DNA of 64,000 bases from Bacteroidota bacterium (GTDB lineage: Bacteria; Bacteroidota; Ignavibacteria; OLB7). The DNA lies in the NCBI GenBank assembly GCA_018266795.1, contig JAFDZV010000031.1, positions 35,739 to 99,738 on the forward strand. Direction: 5' to 3'. Below are positions 1 through 9,700 of the stretch, piece after piece (position 1 is the stretch's first letter; each line of letters starts with the position of its first letter). The notes beneath the pieces are model-generated. The model was not told the origin of the DNA and ran no database searches. It saw only the letters and a program-made list of their open reading frames with translations. The position numbers were made by a program, and so were the translations under genes.

Positions 1-178
1 CCTGAAGGGCGTCCTCGGCCAGGTCGTGCGAGCGGAGCAGTCGCTCCAGCACGCCGTATAATGCTGGCGCGTAACGATCGTACAGTATCGCGACAGCGCT
101 CCGGTCACGTGCGCGCAACAACGCAACCAGGGCCGATTCGTCGATTGCTCGATCGGTCGATCTGCTGTTTTCTGCCAT
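1..178 (-). CDS. ECF-type RNA polymerase sigma factor, N-terminal fragment
   Basis: This gene runs off the left edge of the window; only the first 59 codons are present, starting at the ATG complementary to 176-178. The translation begins MAENSRSTDR and continues with a region-2-like pattern: ALVALLRARD, then AILYDRYAPALYG and LLRSHDLAEDALQ. This matches the start of sigma region 2 in extracytoplasmic-function sigma-70 factors (helix with LYDRY, then the DAEDxxQ-like core-binding helix). Such factors redirect RNA polymerase, usually in response to envelope or stress signals. No anti-sigma gene is visible because its expected place lies outside the window. Two inverted repeats lie just upstream (210-261). 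The family call is fairly sure; subgroup and regulon cannot be told from this fragment. Confidence 0.8.
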   Translation of the reverse strand, partial: MAENSRSTDRAIDESALVALLRARDRSAVAILYDRYAPALYGVLERLLRSHDLAEDALQ

Positions 179-209
179 CAGATTGATCTACGAGGAATAG
201 GCGCGTGCC

Positions 210-261
210 GATTGCATGCGATGGACGAAGCATGCAATCTTTCTGTGCGGGAACGTCCCGC
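210..261 (-). promoter_or_regulatory. Two inverted repeats in the leader of the ECF sigma gene
   Basis: A perfect 10-bp inverted repeat, GATTGCATGC / GCATGCAATC, occupies 210-219 and 230-239 with a 10-nt spacer. A second hairpin, GCGGGA-acg-TCCCGC, occupies 247-261. Both lie 32-83 bp upstream of the sigma start. They could be an operator for a dimeric regulator or a structured 5' leader. No tract of T follows either one, so they do not look like terminators. Their function is inference. Confidence 0.4.
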
Positions 262-412
262 GAACGAAGGAGTGTCGATGAGGGTCTGGGAAGGGAGAAA
301 CCTACGAAAGCAACCCTAGCATAGCAAGCGTATGAATCGATCGCCCGCACACGGAAGCAGGGCACCGGCCGTGCGTGCCGCTGCGTCAGGCTATTGCCGA
401 CTGCATAAAACG

Positions 413-442
413 ATGCGTGGCGTACCTTGGTACACCACGCAT
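413..442 (-). terminator. Probable terminator of the WD40 gene
   Basis: A 14-bp stem with one mismatch and a two-base loop runs from ATGCGTGG at 413 to CCACGCAT at 442, with inner arms GTACC/GGTAC. On the minus strand it is followed by CGTTTTAT. It lies about 90 bp beyond the stop codon of the WD40 gene, and the 179-530 gap holds nothing else recognisable apart from the inverted repeats at 210-261. Confidence 0.65.
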
Positions 443-530
443 GGAACAATAACGATCCAACCTGTACGGGCAGGAAATCTGTAGGAGAGACTTCCACCAC
501 TGCGCCCAGATGTTCGGCTGCGCTGGCTGG

Positions 531-3224
531 TCAGTGCGCCACAACAACACGTTGAACGGCACGATTGCTGCCGGTAGCAACTGTCACGAAGTATACACCT
601 GATGCCCACGAGGCCACATCAACATCCATCACACTGGTACCCGCCTCCAGGTTCCGTTCCCCGATATCGGCAACATGATTGCCCAGCACGTCGTTGACAA
701 CCACCTGCACAGGACCGGCCGTACGCAGCGCGACGCTCAGTTGCAGGTTACCGTGCGAGGGATTCGGCAGGCACCGCACCTGGATCGCAGCGTGCTGCAT
801 TGCCTCACCCGCAACCGAGGCGGACTGATATATCGTCCATACACTGTCGGACACGTCTTCATCCATCGGCGAATCCGCAATTCGCCATATGCGTGCGGTG
901 GAATCGTCCGAGGCAGATACGATCCTTGTGTCATCGCTGCTGAAGACAACGTAGTTGACCATGTTGGTATGCCCGCTGAGCGTGCGCACCGCAAGACCGG
1001 TGGCCGTATCCCATATCACGGCACGGCCGTCCCGCCCTCCCGTAACGATCTTTGAGTCATCACTGCTGTAGGCGGCACAGACGATACCGCTGCCCGGCAT
1101 GCGGAGCAACTTGTCCAGAGCACCCGACGCAACGTTCCAGATTCTGAGGCTGTCGTTGTTTCCCGCCGTCAGGAGATGTTTGCCATCATGACTGAACTGG
1201 ATGGAGCGGAGCGGAAACGTATGGGGGAGCACCCGGATGGTTGCACCGGTCGACAGGTTCCAGATGCGCCCGGTGAAGTCATCACTTGCAACAGCAAGCA
1301 TCGAACCATCGGGGCTGAACGAGAATGCATTGATCTGATTGGTCTGGCCGAGCAGTGTCTGCTTCACTGTCCAGGTGCTCGTGTTCCAGATCTTCACACT
1401 CCCATCCTTCAAACCGGTGGCCAGGAGAGAACCGTCCGGACTATAGGCAACAGCGGTCACCGACGTCGTAAAAAATTTCAGTGTCTGCTGAAGCCCGCCG
1501 GCCGCAACAGCCCAGATCTTGACGGTGTGATCGGCGCTTGCGGTAGCAAGCGATTGTCCGCCCACGTTGAATGCAGTGGAGAGTACCGCACCGGTATGAC
1601 CGCGCAGTGTGAGATAGAGTGCTCCGCTGTTGGCGTCCCAGATTCGAACGGTGCTGTCTGCACTCGCTGTAGCAACAAGGGACACCGCGGGATTGAAGGC
1701 GGCCTTCAGCACGCCGTCCGTATGTCCCGTCAATGTCTCGAGACTGTCACGAAGAACCGTCACCCGCCCAAGACAGGAGGTGCTTGGCGTTGCCGGTACG
1801 GACCACTCATACTGCAGCCCCGATGTTCGTGGTACGATAGTGCGCCAGTTGGACCCGCTGTCGGTGCTGTATTCCAGGCGAACCGGCAGCTCGGATGACA
1901 CACCGGCCCATCGAACGATCGAGGTGGAGCCCGGAACGAGAACCTCGCCCCCATTGGGTTGAAGCAGCACGATGTGCTTCGGCTGCGACGGTCCGATGGA
2001 GAACGCCCCATCGGACTTGTCTTGACTCAGCACGGTCTGCGTCACATTCCACAGGCGTCCGATCATATCGTTGCCCGCCGTGACCATCCTCGTACCGGCC
2101 GCGTTGAACTCTGCCGACCCGACATCCGAGCTGTGTCCGTCCAGTGTCTGAAGCAGCCCTCCGGTTCCGGCATCCCATATCTTGGTTTTGGAATCGCGCC
2201 CGGCCGTCGAAATCACAGTCTGATCGGGATCGTATGTCGCACGCCACACCCAATCCAAATGGCCGGTTAACGACAGCAGCCGTTGACCCGTGTGTGCGTC
2301 CCAGGTGTATGCATTGTTGTCGCGGTCGCCGGTCACAATGAAATTGTCATCCGGACTGTATCGAACCGAATGCACTACATTGGTGTGGTACAGGGTATCC
2401 AGAGGCCTCCAGTCGAGAACGTCCCAGATGATTGCCTGGTTGCTTCGCCCTCCAGTCACCATGCGGCTTGCATCGCTGTTGAAAGTTACCGTATACAGTC
2501 CCTTTGGATCCGCGAGAAGAACCCGTTCCTGCGTCCAGGTCGTCGTGTTCCAGATTCGGACCGTGCCGTCCTCGCTGGCGCTGGCAAGGTGTTCTCCATC
2601 CGGAGTGAATGTGACATACTCCACGTCGTTGGTATGCCCACTCAACACGTGAAGTTGCGTGCCCGTAGCTGCATCCCAGATGCGAACGGTGCGATCGGCG
2701 GAACCGGTGGCGATCAACCTGTCATCAGGGCTGTACGATGTCCAGAAAACATCTTCCTCATGCCCTGTCAACGTTCGTATGTACTCCCCGGTAAGGCCAT
2801 CCCAGATTCTCACGGTATTGTCATCGCTCGACGTTGCTGCCTGATGGCCGCTCGAACTGAAGGATGCCGAGTTGATCCAGCCTGTATGTCCATTGAGGAC
2901 AACCGAATTGCCAACCACGCTGCGCAACTCGGTTGCTCGAATTCTGCAGTTGGTACTGTACTCATCGGGAACAGTCCATGCATACTCACCGCCGGTTGCA
3001 TGCCGCGATATAAGGATCCAGGTGAGGCCGTCGTCGGTTGTATACTCCAGACGTACAGCGCGCGCCAGGGGAACTCCGGACCACTTGATCGTGACCGTGG
3101 ATCCGGCCTCCAATGTCTCGGAACCGTTCGGATAAAGGATCTGAACGCTGTTCTGTGCGTGAAGCGAGGCAAGGGCAAGCCATTGCAGGACAATGATCGC
3201 TGGGAGGAGGAATGAACGCACCAT
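531..3224 (-). CDS. Secreted protein with two seven-bladed WD40 propellers, two Ig-like domains and T9SS sorting domain
   Basis: This 897-aa protein starts with a signal peptide (about residues 1-23, ending LHAQ). An Ig-like domain (27-105, 'LYPNGSETLEAGSTVTIKWSG') precedes seven WD40 repeats with clear GH...IWD signatures (about 109-400). A second, similar Ig-like domain ('LLQPNGGEVLVPGSTSIVRW', about 412-495) precedes seven more repeats (498-795). The C-terminus (about 815-897, beginning LPNPSHGN and ending RVVVAH) is a T9SS type A sorting domain. The protein is therefore predicted to be exported across the outer membrane and held at, or released from, the surface as a binding scaffold. The domain layout reads as an internal duplication of an Ig-propeller unit. 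No catalytic domain is visible, and the ligand is unknown. It is transcribed alone, with a terminator at 413-442. Confidence 0.9.
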   Translation of the reverse strand: MVRSFLLPAIIVLQWLALASLHAQNSVQILYPNGSETLEAGSTVTIKWSGVPLARAVRLEYTTDDGLTWILISRHATGGEYAWTVPDEYSTNCRIRATELRSVVGNSVVLNGHTGWINSASFSSSGHQAATSSDDNTVRIWDGLTGEYIRTLTGHEEDVFWTSYSPDDRLIATGSADRTVRIWDAATGTQLHVLSGHTNDVEYVTFTPDGEHLASASEDGTVRIWNTTTWTQERVLLADPKGLYTVTFNSDASRMVTGGRSNQAIIWDVLDWRPLDTLYHTNVVHSVRYSPDDNFIVTGDRDNNAYTWDAHTGQRLLSLTGHLDWVWRATYDPDQTVISTAGRDSKTKIWDAGTGGLLQTLDGHSSDVGSAEFNAAGTRMVTAGNDMIGRLWNVTQTVLSQDKSDGAFSIGPSQPKHIVLLQPNGGEVLVPGSTSIVRWAGVSSELPVRLEYSTDSGSNWRTIVPRTSGLQYEWSVPATPSTSCLGRVTVLRDSLETLTGHTDGVLKAAFNPAVSLVATASADSTVRIWDANSGALYLTLRGHTGAVLSTAFNVGGQSLATASADHTVKIWAVAAGGLQQTLKFFTTSVTAVAYSPDGSLLATGLKDGSVKIWNTSTWTVKQTLLGQTNQINAFSFSPDGSMLAVASDDFTGRIWNLSTGATIRVLPHTFPLRSIQFSHDGKHLLTAGNNDSLRIWNVASGALDKLLRMPGSGIVCAAYSSDDSKIVTGGRDGRAVIWDTATGLAVRTLSGHTNMVNYVVFSSDDTRIVSASDDSTARIWRIADSPMDEDVSDSVWTIYQSASVAGEAMQHAAIQVRCLPNPSHGNLQLSVALRTAGPVQVVVNDVLGNHVADIGERNLEAGTSVMDVDVASWASGVYFVTVATGSNRAVQRVVVAH

Positions 3225-3427
3225 GAGCGTACCTGGTTATGATTGTCTGTTGTGCAGCACAACGTTGTAAGACAGCAAACACCGCACGACTCGAATAGTC
3301 TCAGCAATCGCTCGCAGGCAGAATGGATGCGTTGCACGCGTTGCAAAACTGGTGGGCAGTCGCGATTCCTGGCAGGGCGTAACCGCAATCGGCCATCCGA
3401 TACAGATGGCCCTGCGTCCGGTTTGCG

Positions 3428-4171
3428 CTACATGAGAAGCCGGTCCAATGTTTCGGCAACTTCGTTCCAGTGATGCATCACCGCGTCGGCAGTTGTGGCT
3501 TCCTCGGCGTACTTGTGCGGCGATTCAACTCCGCGATAGAGGATCGCCTTCATGCCGACTCCCTTTGCGCCCGCAATGTCCGTACGCTCCAGATCGCCGA
3601 TATGAACGGCGCCGTCCGCCCCGGCGCCAAGCGCTTCGAGTGCGAGACGGAATGCATCCGGGTGCGGCTTCGCAACACCGGTCTCGTCGCTGAAGATGAA
3701 CGCATCGAAATACTGCGCCACGTTGTTGAGTTCCATCAACTCGCGCAGTACGGAACCGGGCGAGAACGCGGTGTCCGAGATGAGCGCAAGCCTGGCTCGT
3801 GATGCAAGCCGGGCCAGCGCTGCGGCGGCACCCGGCAACAACATCGGCGGGTGTTCCAGCACACCGCGCGAGAAATCCGCAGCAACGGCATCCAGCACTT
3901 GCTCGCGGAGTTGGATACCGGCCCTACGGCATATCTCGCGAACAAGCTCCGGTGAGGTAGGCGTACGATGGTGCTCCAGCCACTGCACATCGAAGTATGC
4001 CCAGATAGATCGGTACGCCTCCTCGAGTTGTTCGGCCGATGCGCCGTATCCGGCGTCTGCAGCAGCGGCCATCAGCGCGGCACGCCGCGCATCGTTACGT
4101 ACAACGCCGCCGCTTGAGTCGAAGATGGTGTTCCAGAAGTCGATCGTGACTACGGTCGTCGGATTCGGCAT
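3428..4171 (-). CDS. HAD-superfamily hydrolase
   Basis: This 247-aa protein is a haloacid-dehalogenase-fold hydrolase with a helical cap. I chose the ATG at 4171 (MPNPTTVVTIDFWNT), which places the gene 16 bp after the sbcC stop; an upstream in-frame start at 4210 would overlap sbcC. Motif I is DFWNT: the nucleophilic Asp is present but the second Asp of the usual DxDxT is replaced by Trp. Motif II is the LISDT segment, motif III the lysine in GVAKPHPDAF, and motif IV GDLERTD. The FxLALEALGA-GAVHIGD region is typical of the dehalogenase/phosphatase subgroup. It probably shares a transcript with sbcD-sbcC, but the substrate cannot be predicted. Confidence 0.85.
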   Translation of the reverse strand: MPNPTTVVTIDFWNTIFDSSGGVVRNDARRAALMAAAADAGYGASAEQLEEAYRSIWAYFDVQWLEHHRTPTSPELVREICRRAGIQLREQVLDAVAADFSRGVLEHPPMLLPGAAAALARLASRARLALISDTAFSPGSVLRELMELNNVAQYFDAFIFSDETGVAKPHPDAFRLALEALGAGADGAVHIGDLERTDIAGAKGVGMKAILYRGVESPHKYAEEATTADAVMHHWNEVAETLDRLLM

Positions 4172-4187
4172 GGAGGGTGAGCCATGG

Positions 4188-7100
4188 TTATGCAAGCTCG
4201 AACCGCACACGCGTGCCGGCTACGTCGCTTGCTGGTGAGACAATGAGACGCCGCGCGATTCGTTCGCGCAGCTGGGAAACATGCGATATCACTCCGATGG
4301 CCCGATGCTCCGAGCGAACCCGCTCGAGCGAGTTCATCACCGTCTCCAACAGATCGTTGTCGAGCGTTCCGAACCCTTCATCGAGGAAGAAGAACTCCAG
4401 CGGGGCGTGCCCGGTCTGAACCGTATCGGAGAGCGCCAGCGCCAACGAGAGCGACACCAGAAAGGTCTCCCCACCCGAGAGCGATGCGGGAGCTCGTTCG
4501 CCCCCATCATTGGCATGATCGCGGATGATGAAGCCCTCCTTCGGGCGGGCGAGCACTTCGAAGCGTCCCCCGGTCAGCATGGAAAGCTGCAGCGACGCAC
4601 GACGGCATACCTCCGCGAGACGTTCGTTCGCCAGATATTCGATGAACCCGTTCCCACGCAGGTACTTGACGAGTTGTTCGGCCGTAACCTTACCTTCAAG
4701 GCTCAGGATGTCCTCGTTCCGAACGGCTTTCCATTCCACATTCTTCTCCCGGCAGACGCGAAGCGTTTCCTGAGCGCCGCCGTATCGCTGCTGAGCCTCG
4801 TCGAAGAACCGAGAGGCCTCGGCCAATTCGTTCCGGTGATGCTCCACAGTCGCGCTCTCGGCAGAACGTCCGCCGATCTCCGCCTCCAGAATATCCATCC
4901 GCCGGCGCTCCGATTCCAACGCAGCATCGAGTTCCGAAGCTTCCCTGCGTAATCCCCGCAGCGCATCGGCTTCGAGAGCATATCGTTCAGCCTCGCCGGG
5001 ATCGGAGAACCCTGCCGCGGCAAGCGCGGCCGCGCAGGAACGATCGGCCTCGTCGCGGGCCTTCTCCTCGCGGCACAGATCGTTCCAACAATCCTCCAGC
5101 CGATGGCGCGCCGTTGCCAGACTGCTTCGCGACTCCTCGTACTTCTGCCGCGCCGCCTCATGCTCGCTCCTCACACGTTCACGCTCTCGCTGCCTCACGG
5201 CAATCGCACCATCCACTGTGATCCCGGCCTGCCGCTCGCTCGGAGGAACAACCTCCTCCCATCGATTCTTCAGGTCGAGCGTCATCCGTTCGATCTCCTC
5301 ACTCAGAAGACGTTCCTCGGCCCCCGCAGAGTCGCCGGCGTTCCGCAGCAGGCGCAGGTCAGCTTCCATCAGCTCGCCCTCTTCCATCCGCTCGCGAAGC
5401 CGATTGCGCGCATCATCGCGACGGCGCTCGATCTCCGCGGTTGTGCGATCCCGGTCGCGCAGCGAACGCAGGTCCGCTTCGATGAGATCGATCGAGCGCC
5501 CGGCTGCATGCGGAGCAATCACGGCAAGCACCTCGTCGAGACCGCGACGTCGTTCCGCGAGCTCGCGGTTCAGAGCACTCTCCCGGGCGGTGACCATGCC
5601 CTCCTCCGCTGCAAGACGGGCAACGGTCTGTGCGGCTTCGGTGCGCGCGGACTCCGCACGTTGCAGACCCTCCTCCGCAAGGGCAACTGCTCTCTCCGTT
5701 CTCTGCAGATGCTCGCGAGCCGCCGTTCCCTTCCCCAGAACCGCCTGCAGCCGGCCACGCAGGTCATCTGCCGTATCGACTGCTGGTTCGAGCCGAAGGC
5801 CGGCAAGCGCGGCGGCAATTGCCATCTCGGCCGCCTCGCGCCGCGTGTGCAGACGTTCCCCCTCGCATGCGGCGTCATTCACCTCGCGCTGTGCGACATC
5901 GGCGGCACGCTCGCAGCCGCGGAGAGCTGTCTCGCATGCGGCAAGACGCGCCTGCGCGGAGAGGACATCTGCATCGGAGGCCTGAAGGCGAACCGCCGCT
6001 TCGGGATCCGGCTGATGCGGGTGCGGGTGTTCGTACGAGCCGCAGAGCGGGCAGGCCTCACCGTCGTGCAGATCGGCGCCGAGCATCGTGAGCGAGAACG
6101 TACGCCGAAGCAGCTCGCGGTCGGCTACAGCCGCTGCGTGCAACCGGGATGCGGCATCGAACACATCACGAGCGGCCTCCAGTTGTTTCGCTGCCGCGGC
6201 GGCGCCGCGATGAGCTGTTGCCAGGCGTGCAGCCAATGCTGCAACCTCTCCTTCCTGTGCGGCGATCTCCTGTTCGGGAGCGCGTATCTCCGCAAGCACA
6301 CTCCGGATAACCCCATGCTGTTCGAGCAGGGCGTCCACCTCTCCTCGTGCTGCATGTACCGCCTCTCTGGCATGCAGAAGTGCAGTCCGTGCAGCCAGGG
6401 ATTCCCCTTCGCTTGCGCCCGCACGTTCGGCGACGGTGGCGCTCTCCGTACGAATGCGCTCCATCTCGGCGGCCGTCGCGGCGGCCTCCACTTCAACCTT
6501 CTGAAGCTCGCGGATCGCCGTATGATGACGCTCGATCGCGAGCTCCAGCTCCGCCGTGGCTGCGCGCGCATCCGCGGTCATTGCGTTCTCATGTAACTGA
6601 CGCTCGATCCCGGCAAGCTCCTCCTCGAGGACGGCCACATCGCTCGCATGCCTGCTCCTCTGCTCTTCGGCATCCTTCACCGCGGCATGCTTCAAGGCAG
6701 CTGCTGCCGATAGTGTCTCCAGCCGTACCCGCTGAGACTGCAGCGCCGCCTTCCCCTCCCTGAGCGCCTCGAGCCGGAGAAGCTCCTCCCCCAGCGGCTC
6801 GTGCCTGGCTGCGTAGCGCTCCTCCGCGGTGCGAAACAGCGGGAGCAGGTGGTCCAGCTCCTTCTCGGCCCGATCCTTCACATCGCGAGCTTCGGCGTAA
6901 CGCGTCTCTGCCGCCGCGTAGCGCGCGCGCGCTGCGGCAAGCATCGCGATGTCCGAGTTCACCGACGCGCTGCGCTCGGCAAGGTGTATGCGTTCCTGCA
7001 TATCCGCCAGCCGTTCGGCATCCAGCCGGCGGGAACCGGAACGGTCCTGCAGCATCGTCCGTTCGGTGATCAACGCGAGGAGAGCGGATGCATGTTCGAA

Positions 7101-7832
7101 ATCCGCGGAGGCACGGTCGCGACGCGAGCGAGCCTCCTCCACGGCAGTTGCCGCCGCCGCAACGCCTGCCTCTGCCGCAGCGAGCGCATCATCATCATAT
7201 CCCCGTAACTCGAGCAGCCGGGCCTCAACCTCTGTCCGTTTCCTCTCGAAGGCATCCGATCGCTCCTTCAGAAGCATGTTCAACCGGAAGCCGAGATCCT
7301 GCAGGCCGAACAGCCGCTCCAGCACAGCACCGCGAGCACGCGTCTCCAGCGAGAGGAATTCAGCAAACGCTCCCTGCGGCAATACCACGGCACGCTGGAA
7401 GTCATCATGATTGATCCCCACGATATCCTGTATCATCTCCCGCACCTCACCGATCTTCTCGGCCTTCGGGATCATCTCACCATGTTCTTCACAGAGCAGG
7501 CGAACCGATCGCGTCTCCACGCCGCCGGTCCTGTTCCGCGCCAGCCGGCGTTCAACCGTGTAGCGCCGCTGGTTTGCCGCAATGCCACTGCTGAAGCTGA
7601 ATCCAACATGGCAGGTCCGCTCCGCCATGTTGATGATTCCGCCGGTCCCTCCGGGTGCACGCCGCACCTTTCCATAGAGTGCGAGAGTGATGGCGTCAAG
7701 AATGGTGGACTTGCCACTTCCGGTCGGACCGAAAATGCCGAACAGGCCATCCTTGAGGAGCTCGTTGAACGGGATCGTCGTGGATTGCCGGAAGCTGTTG
7801 AGTCCTGCTATCTGAAGTGTCAGCGGTTTCAT
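4188..7832 (-). CDS. sbcC: SbcC, SMC-like ATPase subunit of the SbcCD nuclease
   Basis: SbcC is the ATPase partner of SbcD (the bacterial Mre11-Rad50). The complex cleaves DNA hairpins and processes blocked double-strand ends. I start the 1214-aa protein at 7832 (MKPLTLQIAGLNSFR) because SbcC proteins begin with this strand; 15 extra in-frame codons lie upstream. The Walker A motif GPTGSGKST is at residues 35-43. Long coiled coils flank a zinc hook, CPLCGS, near residue 593, as expected for dimerisation through a Cys-x-x-Cys clasp. The ABC signature SLSGGE (about 1117) and Walker B FFFLDEGFGTLD (about 1147) close the C-terminal half. The length fits the family (about 1000-1200). It lies downstream of sbcD with a gap of about 160 bp. 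Confidence 0.95.
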   Translation of the reverse strand: MKPLTLQIAGLNSFRQSTTIPFNELLKDGLFGIFGPTGSGKSTILDAITLALYGKVRRAPGGTGGIINMAERTCHVGFSFSSGIAANQRRYTVERRLARNRTGGVETRSVRLLCEEHGEMIPKAEKIGEVREMIQDIVGINHDDFQRAVVLPQGAFAEFLSLETRARGAVLERLFGLQDLGFRLNMLLKERSDAFERKRTEVEARLLELRGYDDDALAAAEAGVAAAATAVEEARSRRDRASADFEHASALLALITERTMLQDRSGSRRLDAERLADMQERIHLAERSASVNSDIAMLAAARARYAAAETRYAEARDVKDRAEKELDHLLPLFRTAEERYAARHEPLGEELLRLEALREGKAALQSQRVRLETLSAAAALKHAAVKDAEEQRSRHASDVAVLEEELAGIERQLHENAMTADARAATAELELAIERHHTAIRELQKVEVEAAATAAEMERIRTESATVAERAGASEGESLAARTALLHAREAVHAARGEVDALLEQHGVIRSVLAEIRAPEQEIAAQEGEVAALAARLATAHRGAAAAAKQLEAARDVFDAASRLHAAAVADRELLRRTFSLTMLGADLHDGEACPLCGSYEHPHPHQPDPEAAVRLQASDADVLSAQARLAACETALRGCERAADVAQREVNDAACEGERLHTRREAAEMAIAAALAGLRLEPAVDTADDLRGRLQAVLGKGTAAREHLQRTERAVALAEEGLQRAESARTEAAQTVARLAAEEGMVTARESALNRELAERRRGLDEVLAVIAPHAAGRSIDLIEADLRSLRDRDRTTAEIERRRDDARNRLRERMEEGELMEADLRLLRNAGDSAGAEERLLSEEIERMTLDLKNRWEEVVPPSERQAGITVDGAIAVRQRERERVRSEHEAARQKYEESRSSLATARHRLEDCWNDLCREEKARDEADRSCAAALAAAGFSDPGEAERYALEADALRGLRREASELDAALESERRRMDILEAEIGGRSAESATVEHHRNELAEASRFFDEAQQRYGGAQETLRVCREKNVEWKAVRNEDILSLEGKVTAEQLVKYLRGNGFIEYLANERLAEVCRRASLQLSMLTGGRFEVLARPKEGFIIRDHANDGGERAPASLSGGETFLVSLSLALALSDTVQTGHAPLEFFFLDEGFGTLDNDLLETVMNSLERVRSEHRAIGVISHVSQLRERIARRLIVSPASDVAGTRVRFELA

Positions 7833-7991
7833 GGTATACCGGCATCGCCTCACTGTCTCCATCGGAAACGGCTGCATGGTGCGGCCTTCGGGCCGCGCAG
7901 CGTCATGCGTTGGAGGCTTCTGGCGGATGGGATAACGGGGGAAGAGAAATACTCTCGGAGTCCGATCACGGAGCCGTGATTCTACTGCAAC

Positions 7992-9224
7992 TCACGGCTC
8001 TGCATCCGGCTGCGTTTCATTCGACGCTGCAAGCTCGAGAAAGAGTCGCATCACCGATTCGTTGCACGGCTCGCTGAAGCTCATCGCAACGAATGCACGG
8101 AACTGTTCCTCCAACGTGAGCGCAGAGGAACTGCGGTTCTCCGCCACATCGGACGATGAGTTGTAGAGTGTGAGACACTGGAATATTTCGGGATGCCGGC
8201 TCTTCAGCGTATGCAGGTAATCCAGAGGAAGCGGGGCATCCAGCTCGAGCGTGATGTTGTGCCAGTCGTTCGAAGTGGAGCGCGCAAGACGTTCCTCCAG
8301 TTGCGCGGTGCTGCTTGCCGTCCATCGATGCAGGCGCCGGCCGGCACTGAGAGGGATAATGCGATGTGCGGCACGCGGCCCCTCGAACTCGACAACGGTA
8401 ACGGACTTCTCCTGTCCCGCCTCGCTGAAGCTGTATTGCAGTATCGAGCCGGAGTAGCGCAGCGGCGTCTCCTGGCGCGCGGTCATCGATTGCTCCCGAT
8501 GAAGGTGGCCCAACGCCACATAACCGGCGGTATGCGGAAAACTCGATGCGTTCACCGCGTAGGCGCCGCCAACCGATACATCGCGCTCCGAGTCGCTCTG
8601 CTCACCTCCTCGTACAAAGAGATGGGTGGCCACCATGTTTGCCTCGCCGGGAATAAAGCGGCGCGCCTGCTCCTCCAGAAATCCACTGACTCGTTGATTG
8701 TAATCCGAGGAGAGCCGTTCCTCATCGGAGAAGTCAACGGTCAACAGTTCGCGCAGTCTGGACTCCGAAGGATATGGAAGCGCGAGCACGCTCAGCGGAC
8801 GGTTCGATCGCGGCATACGGAGTCGTACGAACGATGGAGCGGACTCCACACATGCCACACGGTCGCTGCCGGCATCGTAGAGCGCAGGCGTATCCTTCGG
8901 GTATCCGATTGTTGTGATGCCCAGCGCGCGAGCATAGGGATTGGAGGCGATAAGGCGGTCCGGGCTGTCGTGATTGCCCGCAATCACAAGCACTGCGCGG
9001 CGCCCGCCGTCGGCAAGCCGGGTCATTGTCCGGTAGAACAGCGCCTCCGACTCCGCGGGTGGGTTGTACGTATCGAAGACATCCCCCGCAATCAGAATCC
9101 CATCCACAGCCTCCTCCTCCGCAATCTTCACGATCTCGTCCATCACCGCAACCTGTTCCTCGTGGCGGCTGCGTCCGTCCAGGCGGCGTCCGAGGTGCCA
9201 ATCTGCTGTATGGAGTATGCGCAT
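7992..9224 (-). CDS. sbcD: SbcD, Mre11-like nuclease subunit
   Basis: This 410-aa protein is the metallophosphoesterase subunit of SbcCD and cuts double-stranded DNA ends and hairpins with Mn2+. The start MRILHTADWHLGRRL carries the first metal motif DWH (residues 8-10). GDVFD (47-51) and GNHDSPDR (83-90) provide the next metal ligands, and GHLHRE near the middle gives the last histidines. The C-terminal part is the variable capping and SbcC-binding region. The length is normal. It is the first gene of the minus-strand sbcD-sbcC-HAD group. Confidence 0.95.
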   Translation of the reverse strand: MRILHTADWHLGRRLDGRSRHEEQVAVMDEIVKIAEEEAVDGILIAGDVFDTYNPPAESEALFYRTMTRLADGGRRAVLVIAGNHDSPDRLIASNPYARALGITTIGYPKDTPALYDAGSDRVACVESAPSFVRLRMPRSNRPLSVLALPYPSESRLRELLTVDFSDEERLSSDYNQRVSGFLEEQARRFIPGEANMVATHLFVRGGEQSDSERDVSVGGAYAVNASSFPHTAGYVALGHLHREQSMTARQETPLRYSGSILQYSFSEAGQEKSVTVVEFEGPRAAHRIIPLSAGRRLHRWTASSTAQLEERLARSTSNDWHNITLELDAPLPLDYLHTLKSRHPEIFQCLTLYNSSSDVAENRSSSALTLEEQFRAFVAMSFSEPCNESVMRLFLELAASNETQPDAEP

Positions 9225-9700
9225 GACGCGGGTTCGAATTGAATGTGCGGAACGAGTCCGAAAGATAGCGAGCCTGCGAACGGATTTGAACCGATGCAGC
9301 GATCGGCAACAACGAAGAGTGTGTGAAGAGGGATGACGTGTGGAGAGATGACGTGGAAGTACCGGGCCGAGTGCCGCTGAACGTCCGACACAACATACTC
9401 ATTCGGGGTGAAACGGAAAGAGCGGTGTGTGCAGGCCTCGTCCCGGTGATGCACACTCCTCGATGCCTTCGAGGCATGGGTTGGCAGCGCATCCTGCCTT
9501 CATGCAGTACGTGCAGCGGCATCTGCTGCAGCCATGACAACCGGAATCGCGGCTGGAGCTTCAAGGTAGAAACAACCGTCGCAGCAAGCCGACACGGGAG
9601 ACCGATGCGTAGAAAGGAGGAGCAAATACGCGCATCGGCCTCCCGGATGTCGTTGGTCGCGTCACTGTTTCCGGGTTGGAATCGTCTGTTGTCGCATCCG
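9225..9700. other. Gene-free region between the SPOR gene and sbcD
   Basis: No convincing gene is present in these 476 bp. The stretch holds the promoter region of sbcD and a long imperfect inverted repeat: GGGAGaCCGATGCG (9596-9609) against CGCATCGGcCTCCC (9631-9644), 14 bp with one mismatch. A smaller hairpin ATGCCT-tcg-AGGCAT lies at 9463-9477. The large repeat sits about 57 bp beyond the SPOR-gene stop and may end that transcript, though no T-run follows it. Confidence 0.5.

Noticed and set aside
9237..9310. tRNA-like T-arm (CGGTTCAAATCCG) on the minus strand near 9280
   Set aside because: No matching acceptor, D-arm or anticodon stem can be drawn around it; only the T-loop resembles a tRNA.
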